From an uncultured Eubacteriales bacterium (GTDB taxonomy: Bacteria; Bacillota; Clostridia; Christensenellales; Aristaeellaceae), in the NCBI GenBank assembly GCA_902789795.1, contig CADAPM010000004.1, positions 186,001-250,000 on the forward strand: a DNA stretch of 64,000 bases, read 5' to 3'. The translations under genes and the position numbers were made by a program. The notes beneath the pieces were generated by a model that worked only from the letters and a program-made list of their open reading frames with translations, did no database searches and was not told the origin of the DNA. Shown one piece after another: positions 58,555 through 64,000 of this stretch (position 1 is its first letter; each line of letters begins with the position of its first letter).

Positions 58555-59604
58555 GTGAATCAACCGACTATCGCGGCGGTCCGGAAGGACGACCGCTTTC
58601 TGGGATTTCTGCTGGTGCGCATGGCCGAACAGCGGCAGTCCTCCAAGGGAGATAAATACCTGGATATGACGCTGGGCGATGCCACCGGCGACCTGAACGC
58701 CAAGGTCTGGGACGGCAAGGCCACCCCGCCCTCCGTGGGCACGGTGGTCAAGGTCCAGGCGACGGTGCAGGAATACAACGGCCGCCTGCAGCTCAGGGTC
58801 GAGCGCCTGCGCGCGGCCCAGCCCCAGGACGAGGTGGATATGTCCGCCCTGACCCTCTGCGCGCCCGAACCGCCGGAAAGCATGCTGGCGGAGATCCATG
58901 AAGCCATCGACAAAATGCAGTGCGAGGACCTGAAAAAGATCCTGCGCGAGATGCTCAGCGCCTGCGGGGACAAGCTGACCTACTATCCCGCCGCCCAGCG
59001 CCTGCACCATGCCGAGCGCAGCGGCCTTTTGCACCACACCGTGTCCATGCTGCGCACGGCCCAGGCGCTCCTGCCCCTCTATCCTTTCCTGGATGCGGAC
59101 CTGCTCCTGGCCGGCGTGATCGCCCATGACCTGAGCAAGACCGCCGAAATGCAGAGCGACATGATGGGGAACGTGAAGGATTATTCCACCGAGGGCCTGC
59201 TGCTGGGACACCTGGTCCGCGGCGTGACCGAGGTCCGGCTGGCGGCGGACCGCGCCGGCGTGACGGGGGAATACGTGCTGCTGCTCCAGCACATGGTGAT
59301 CTCCCACCACGGCGAGGCGGAATTCGGCAGCCCGCGCCCGCCCATGTTCCCGGAGGCGGAGATGCTGCACATGATCGACGACCTCGACGCGAAGATGAAC
59401 GAGATGGAGGGCGTCATGAAGCGCACCCCCAAGGGCGCCTTCAGCGAGAAGATCTGGTCTCTGGACCGGCGGCTGTATCACCCGAACTACCTGGGCGAGG
59501 AGCCGGAGATCGTAGAGCCTGAGGCCTTTGAGCCGAAGGACGAGGATCGGCCCGCGCCCCGCGAGCGCCGGGACACCGGCAGGGCATATGACGGCCTCTT
59601 GTAA
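58555..59604 (+). CDS. yhaM: 3'-5' exoribonuclease YhaM-like
   Basis: A 349-residue protein with an N-terminal OB-fold (about residues 10-95, LDMTLGDATGDLNAKVWDG) and a C-terminal HD phosphohydrolase domain (ERSGLLHHTVSMLRTAQAL, GVIAHDLSKTAEM, QHMVISHHGEAEFGSP), the arrangement of YhaM. It trims RNA and single-stranded DNA. The GTG start follows AAGGAG. It lies 11 bases after dnaB, so it is probably cotranscribed. Confidence 0.9.
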   Translation: MNQPTIAAVRKDDRFLGFLLVRMAEQRQSSKGDKYLDMTLGDATGDLNAKVWDGKATPPSVGTVVKVQATVQEYNGRLQLRVERLRAAQPQDEVDMSALTLCAPEPPESMLAEIHEAIDKMQCEDLKKILREMLSACGDKLTYYPAAQRLHHAERSGLLHHTVSMLRTAQALLPLYPFLDADLLLAGVIAHDLSKTAEMQSDMMGNVKDYSTEGLLLGHLVRGVTEVRLAADRAGVTGEYVLLLQHMVISHHGEAEFGSPRPPMFPEAEMLHMIDDLDAKMNEMEGVMKRTPKGAFSEKIWSLDRRLYHPNYLGEEPEIVEPEAFEPKDEDRPAPRERRDTGRAYDGLL

Positions 59605-59650
59605 CAATATTTTAAAAAACCTTGACGAAAGGATTAAGAATTGTTACAAT
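59599..59650 (+). promoter_or_regulatory. Promoter of the lipoprotein gene bracketed by an inverted repeat
   Basis: TTGACG (59622-59627), 17 bases, TACAAT (59645-59650). TTGTAACAAT (59599-59608) and ATTGTTACAA (59640-59649) are a perfect 10-bp inverted repeat, one arm covering the -10 box. A repressor bound at both arms would block or loop the promoter. Confidence 0.6.
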
Positions 59651-59726
59651 TATACGACACTTGAAACTGGAGACTTCGGCTGAATTTGCTGTGCCGGAGT
59701 GTCATGTGAACAAGGAGGCAAGGATC

Positions 59727-60524
59727 ATGTGGAAGAAACAGGCAGCCCTGGCGCTGCTGATTTGCCTGACGGTCGTCCTGCTGAGCGGCTGCGCCCAGGA
59801 GCAGACCACCTACCCGGACGCCGGTACGGCGCCCACCCGGGAGCCGGTCCGGCAGGCGGACGTGCTGTCCCAGCCCACCGATGCGCCGCAGGTGGTGGTC
59901 GATTTCCCGGATGATTATAACGCCGACGCGGAACCCGATGAGTTGGAGGACGCGGGCGCGGATACGGGCTACTACGCCCAGGTCCCGGTGGTGAACAGCA
60001 AGTACGCGGGCAGCACCCCGATCCCGCTGGATCCGGTGGATATGCCGACCCCGACGCCCCGCCCGGACGTGGAATTCGAGTACGAGACGGTCAGTACCGC
60101 CCTGGGCTACAGCATGGAAGTGCCCGTGGGCTGGGAGATCGTGCAGAACGACTCTTCCACCTTCGTGATGCGCGACCCGGTGATGCGCGACAATGTCAAC
60201 GCCACCTTCACCCTGACCAGCCAGAACGTATCGTCTTCCTACCGCGTCAACGACCTGAAGAGCGAACTCACCAACCGTCTGAACGAGATCCAGCGCAATT
60301 ATGTTGGCTGGCGCATCTGGACGGCGGACAAGCGCGCCCTGCTCAAGTCCGACGGCTTCTTCAACGCCTACCGCGGTGAGGCCTATGACGGCACCGTCGT
60401 GCGCGGCCTGGTGCATGTGGCGCTGGTCAACAGGAGCGTCGTGACCCTGTCCTTCTCCGCGCCGGGCTACTATAACACCAGCTATCAGCGGGTGTATAAC
60501 AAGATGCGCAGCACCATCGAATAG
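59727..60524 (+). CDS. Putative lipoprotein of unknown function
   Basis: A 265-residue exported protein. The signal peptide ends in a lipobox LLSGC, so it should be lipid-anchored on the outer face of the membrane. A Pro/Thr/Asp-rich linker (about residues 25-115) leads to a globular domain from VSTALGYSMEVPVGWEI to the end, resembling domains that begin with a photosystem-PsbP-like beta strand pattern. No function is known. AAGGAGG precedes the ATG. Confidence 0.75.
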   Translation: MWKKQAALALLICLTVVLLSGCAQEQTTYPDAGTAPTREPVRQADVLSQPTDAPQVVVDFPDDYNADAEPDELEDAGADTGYYAQVPVVNSKYAGSTPIPLDPVDMPTPTPRPDVEFEYETVSTALGYSMEVPVGWEIVQNDSSTFVMRDPVMRDNVNATFTLTSQNVSSSYRVNDLKSELTNRLNEIQRNYVGWRIWTADKRALLKSDGFFNAYRGEAYDGTVVRGLVHVALVNRSVVTLSFSAPGYYNTSYQRVYNKMRSTIE

Positions 60525-60542
60525 TCTATCCTCAGCTTTCTC

Positions 60543-60618
60543 GCGCCATTCAAGGCCGCCTGACGGTATCCTGAATGGCGCTTTCCCGCGTTTATGACCC
60601 CTCATTTTTTGAGGGGTC
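60543..60618. terminator. Two hairpins between the lipoprotein gene and the topoisomerase gene
   Basis: GCGCCATTCA (60543-60552) pairs with TGAATGGCGC (60572-60581). GACCCCTC (60596-60603) pairs with GAGGGGTC (60611-60618) around a T-rich loop. The first is a plausible terminator with a weak T tail. The second may be part of the leader of the next gene. Confidence 0.6.
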
Positions 60619-60652
60619 AGTATCAGTGAATCAAGGCAGCAGGAGTGTGTGA

Positions 60653-62644
60653 ATGCAGCAGTACAATGCGGACAGTATCAAAGTTTTAGAGGGCCTGGAG
60701 GCGGTGCGCGTCCGCCCGGGCATGTATATCGCGTCCACGGGCAGCCGGGGCTTGCACCATTTGCTGTGGGAGATCGTGGATAACGCCGTGGACGAGGCCA
60801 TGGGCGGCTTTGCCTCGGAGGTCAGCGTGACCCTGCACCAGGACGGCTCGGCGTCTGTCTGGGACGACGGGCGCGGCATGCCGGTGGATATCAACCAGGC
60901 CACCGGCGTCTCCGGCGTGGAGCTGATCTTCACGCGCCTGCACGCGGGCGGCAAGTTCGGCAACGACAACTACAAGTACTCCGGCGGCCTGCACGGCGTG
61001 GGCGCGTCGGTGGTCAACGCTTTGTCGCGCTGGCTCACGGTGGATGTGTACCGGGATTTCTCCCACTGGCAGATGAAGTTCGCCTCTGAGGGCGAGGACG
61101 ACGAGCACGTCGTGGCCGGCGAGGTGGTCATGCCTCTGACCCGGGTGGGCAATGCCCGCAAGCGCGGCACGCTGGTGCGCTTCCTGCCCGACGACCGGAT
61201 CTTCGATACCACGGATTACCAGTACGAGACGGTGCGCCGCCGCGTGGAGGAGCTGGCCTACCTTAACAAGGGTATCCGCTTCCGCCTGACCGACGAGCGC
61301 CGGAAGGAGGCCGACGGCCGGACGGTGGAATACTGCTATGAAGGCGGCATCGCGGACTATGTGCGCTTTTTGAACAGCGACAAGACGCCTATGCACGAGG
61401 AGCCAATCATGCTGGAGGGCGCGCAGAACGACATCCGCGTCTACATGGCGCTGCAGTATACCGACAGCTATACCGAGTCCTTCTTCAGCTATGTGAACAA
61501 TATCCCCACCGCCGAGGGCGGCACCCACGAGCAGGGCGCGAAGGCGGCCATGACCCGGGCCATGAACGAGTATGCCCGCCGCGTCGGCGCACTCAAGGAC
61601 AAGGACCCGAACCTCGGGGGCGAGGATTTCCGCGAGGGCCTGACCTGCGTGCTGCTGGCCATGGTGCGCAACCCCCAGTTCGAGGGCCAGACCAAGGGCC
61701 GCCTGGGGAACACCGAGGTGCGGCCCGCGGTGGAGGCCATCGTCTATAACCAGCTGACCCTGTACTTGGAAAACCTGAAGCACCAGGAGCTGGGCCAGAA
61801 GATCGTGGAAAAGGCCATGAAGTCCGCCAAGGTGCGCGAAGCCGCCCGCAAGGCCCGGGATATCGCCCGCACCAAGAACGAGCTGGAGGCCGCGCCGCTG
61901 GTGGGCAAGCTCTCTGCCTGCACCGGCAGGACGCCCCGGGAGAACGAGCTCTTCATCGTGGAGGGCGATTCGGCCGGCGGCTCCGCCAAGCAGGGCCGTG
62001 ACCGCCGCTTCCAGGCCATCCTGCCCCTGCGCGGTAAGCCCCTGAACGTGGAAAAGAAGCGCCTGGACGCGGTGCTGGCCAACGACGAGTTCCGCAGCCT
62101 GATCACGGCCCTGGGCACCGGCATCGGCGAGGACTTCCAGCTGAAGAACCTGAAGTACCACAAGGTCATCATCCTCTCCGATGCGGACCAGGACGGCGCC
62201 CATATCCGCGCCATCCTGCTGACCTTCTTCTACCGCTACATGCGCGAGCTGGTGACCAACGGCCACGTGTTCATCGGCATGCCGCCCCTGTACCTGATCA
62301 AGAAGGGCGACAAGCAGATCTACTGCTATGACGACAAGGAGCTCAAGAAAGCCCTGACTGGCCTCAAGGGGTACACGCTGCAGCGCTACAAGGGCCTGGG
62401 CGAGATGAACCCCGAGCAGCTGTGGGAGACCACCATGGACCGCTCCCACCGCAAGCTCATGCAGGTGACCCTGGAGGACGCCGCGGCGGCCGAGCAGATG
62501 GTGTCCCTGCTGATGGGCGACCGGGTGGACCCGCGCCGCGAATACATCATCGCCCATGCGGACTTCAACAAGGAGGATCGCTTTGACGCCTCCCACGGCG
62601 TGCGCCACGCGGATATCCTGAAGCCGGTGGCGGCGGTGGAGTGA
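60653..62644 (+). CDS. Type II DNA topoisomerase subunit B (GyrB/ParE)
   Basis: A 663-residue ATPase subunit. The GHKL ATPase domain has VLEGLEAVRVRPGMYI, EIVDNAVDEA and GGLHGVGASVVNALS. The TOPRIM domain has FIVEGDSAGGSAKQGRDRRFQAILPLRGK and ILSDADQDGAHI. The C-terminal RYKGLGEMNPEQLWETTM block is standard. Gyrase B and topoisomerase IV ParE cannot be told apart here without a tree. The partner A subunit is not beside it, so the choice stays open. Confidence 0.93.
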   Translation: MQQYNADSIKVLEGLEAVRVRPGMYIASTGSRGLHHLLWEIVDNAVDEAMGGFASEVSVTLHQDGSASVWDDGRGMPVDINQATGVSGVELIFTRLHAGGKFGNDNYKYSGGLHGVGASVVNALSRWLTVDVYRDFSHWQMKFASEGEDDEHVVAGEVVMPLTRVGNARKRGTLVRFLPDDRIFDTTDYQYETVRRRVEELAYLNKGIRFRLTDERRKEADGRTVEYCYEGGIADYVRFLNSDKTPMHEEPIMLEGAQNDIRVYMALQYTDSYTESFFSYVNNIPTAEGGTHEQGAKAAMTRAMNEYARRVGALKDKDPNLGGEDFREGLTCVLLAMVRNPQFEGQTKGRLGNTEVRPAVEAIVYNQLTLYLENLKHQELGQKIVEKAMKSAKVREAARKARDIARTKNELEAAPLVGKLSACTGRTPRENELFIVEGDSAGGSAKQGRDRRFQAILPLRGKPLNVEKKRLDAVLANDEFRSLITALGTGIGEDFQLKNLKYHKVIILSDADQDGAHIRAILLTFFYRYMRELVTNGHVFIGMPPLYLIKKGDKQIYCYDDKELKKALTGLKGYTLQRYKGLGEMNPEQLWETTMDRSHRKLMQVTLEDAAAAEQMVSLLMGDRVDPRREYIIAHADFNKEDRFDASHGVRHADILKPVAAVE

Positions 62645-62648
62645 ACGG

Positions 62649-63068
62649 ATGCCGGATGACGGAACGGTGACGCTGCTGAAAACGGGCGAAGCCCGCGGCA
62701 GCGCGGACGGCAGCCTGCTGCGGACCCTGTACTACGATATCCTGGCCGACGGCAAACGCGTCGGCACTTGCGAGCTGCGGCCGGACACGGCCTGGGCGGC
62801 CCGCTGGAGCGGACAGGTGTCCTACACGGTGTTCCCGCCCTACCGTGGACATCACTATGCGCTAAAAGCCCTGCGGCTGCTCTGCGCGGAGGCCGGAAAA
62901 CGCGGCCTGGACCGCCTGACCGTCACCTGCCGCCCGGAGAACGCCGCGTCCCGCAGGACGCTGGAACTGGCAGGAGCGGAGCTTGAGGGCATCGAGGATG
63001 TCCCCGACGCTCATCCGCTGCGCGCCTCCGGCGTCAATCGGGTGTGCGTGTACCGGATCGACCTGTGA
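62649..63068 (+). CDS. GNAT-family N-acetyltransferase
   Basis: A 139-residue acetyltransferase. The core SGQVSYTVFPPYRGHHYALKAL carries the acetyl-CoA loop (YRGHHYA), and LTVTCRPENAASRRTLELAGAEL is the typical last part. The substrate is unknown. It starts five bases after the topoisomerase stop and is 15 bases ahead of the xylanase gene, so it may link the two in one transcript. Confidence 0.82.
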   Translation: MPDDGTVTLLKTGEARGSADGSLLRTLYYDILADGKRVGTCELRPDTAWAARWSGQVSYTVFPPYRGHHYALKALRLLCAEAGKRGLDRLTVTCRPENAASRRTLELAGAELEGIEDVPDAHPLRASGVNRVCVYRIDL

Positions 63069-63083
63069 AGGAGGCAAAGACCA

Positions 63084-64000
63084 TGCGCATCCTGGGCATC
63101 GTCCTGGCGTGCCTGCTGCTGCTTGCGGCACCGGCTCTCTCGGAGGAGGAAGCCGATTACGTCTCTGACTTCTCTTACTGGGCGGACGGCTGGTATGCCC
63201 GCAGTAACGGCGGCGCCAGCGTGTTCCTGACCGATCACGGCGCGGCGCTGGGCATCGAAGGCCGCACCGCGGACTGGCACTCCATGGGCCGGGATTTCAC
63301 CCTGGCGGAGGGGGAGAGCTACCAGCTGAGCGTGCTGGTGCGCCAGGATGAAGCGGACGAGGCGCGGTTCGTCCTGTCGGTGGCTCATTCCCATCAGGGC
63401 CAGGAAAGCTATGAGAACATCGCCGTTGCCACCGCGAAACGCGGGGAATGGACGGAGATCTCCGGCACCTATCTGGCCGGTCAGTACGAGCGCTTCGTGT
63501 TGTATGTGGAAACCCAGGGGGCGGCCACGCTGTCCTATGCGATCAAGGACTTTGTCCTGCGCGGGAAAACGCAGGCCTTCGGGGCGGAGGATCTGCCCTC
63601 CCTGGCGGAGGCCTACAAAGCGTACTTCCCCTTCGGCACGGCGGTGACGTATATGGAGGCGGTCAACAGGCCGCGCATGGATTTCTACGCCTCCCAGTTC
63701 AATATCCTGACCCCCGGCAACGAATTGAAGCCCGACAGCGTGCTGAATGTCGCTGTGAGCAGAATGCTGGCGGCGGAAGATGAAACGGCGGTGGCCGTAC
63801 ACCTGACCGCCGCGAAGCCGATCCTGGATTACGCGCAGGAAAAGGGCATCCCGGTACACGGCCATGTGCTGGTCTGGCACAGCCAGACGCCCAAGGCCTT
63901 CTTCCATGAGGGCTATGACCCGCGCCGGCCGATGGTGGGCCGCGAGGTGATGCTGGGCCGCCTGGAGCACTATATCGAAGCTGTGTTCAAGGCGACCGGG
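63084..64000 (+). CDS. Secreted GH10 endo-1,4-beta-xylanase, N-terminal part
   Basis: Open to the end of the window (about 305 codons seen). A signal peptide (residues 1-20, ending ALS) is followed by a carbohydrate-binding module of the CBM22/CBM4_9 type (YVSDFSYWADGWYARSNG to about 155) and the start of a GH10 barrel: FGTAVTYMEAV, ILTPGNELKPDSVL and GHVLVWHSQTPKAFF. Both catalytic glutamates lie beyond the window, so activity cannot be checked. AAGGAGG precedes the ATG. The gene suggests that the organism degrades plant xylan. Confidence 0.9.

Noticed and set aside
60653-62644. Firm call as gyrB
   Set aside because: The motifs are shared with ParE and neither gyrA, recF nor parC lies beside it, so the symbol was left open.

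Overview
The window is about 64 kb of GC-rich, gene-dense bacterial chromosome. It looks like a low-abundance-of-mobile-DNA Firmicute of class Clostridia. Supporting signs are SigH in the order mrnC-thyX-rlmB-sigH, the Bacillus-like block darA-holB-ricT, the DUF2232-rplI-dnaB block, strong AGGAGG ribosome binding sites, rubrerythrin, CotH-family proteins and type III pantothenate kinase. A gut or rumen Christensenellales-like lineage would fit, but that is only an impression. No rRNA, tRNA or CRISPR array was seen.

Layout. 1-3719: end of an M18 aminopeptidase, then a vitamin-uptake S component, coaX, hom and a 32-residue membrane peptide. 3943-7752 (minus): sigH, rlmB, thyX, mrnC and an AraC-type regulator. 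7864-12905: a MoxR/DUF58/DUF4129 operon, then an ABC-F ribosome protection factor behind an attenuator-like leader. 13072-18499: secreted proteins (phosphodiester glycosidase, two CotH-type kinases, a DUF6273-like protein). 18700-20550: amylosucrase. 20637-25786 (minus): envelope and hypothetical proteins, an intact hepT/mntA toxin-antitoxin pair, and a GAPDH gene broken by a small internal deletion.

26880-35026 is an oligopeptide ABC transporter operon of unusual architecture. OppA has no lipobox, OppC carries a whole RCC1-type propeller between its first membrane helix and its GTD motif, and OppF carries a helical insertion of about 190 residues between Walker A and the Q-loop. A 56-residue membrane protein closes the operon. 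This is the best candidate here for an undescribed system.

35088-48724 holds pcp, a secreted cysteine-peptidase-like protein, rubrerythrin, an ECF sigma/anti-sigma/SIMPL operon, a second hepT/mntA pair with a frameshifted hepT, ricT-holB-darA, a DeoR regulator, a hydrolase fused to a membrane domain, and a MacB-like ABC transporter. 48844-50754 is a compact 1.9 kb element. It is bounded by 54-bp terminal inverted repeats (about 49/54 identical) and holds a D5/P4-type helicase, a 78-residue protein, iteron-like repeats and an attenuator-like hairpin, but no transposase or integrase. 51076-64000 holds a second phosphodiester glycosidase, a DtxR-type regulator, pgi, DUF2232-rplI-dnaB, yhaM, a lipoprotein, a GyrB/ParE protein, two GNATs and the start of a GH10 xylanase.

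Across the window, six intergenic elements share one architecture: short arms of degenerate 7-bp tandem repeats, repeated in inverted orientation around a hairpin-rich core. They belong to four different sequence families and usually sit right at the 3' ends of genes.
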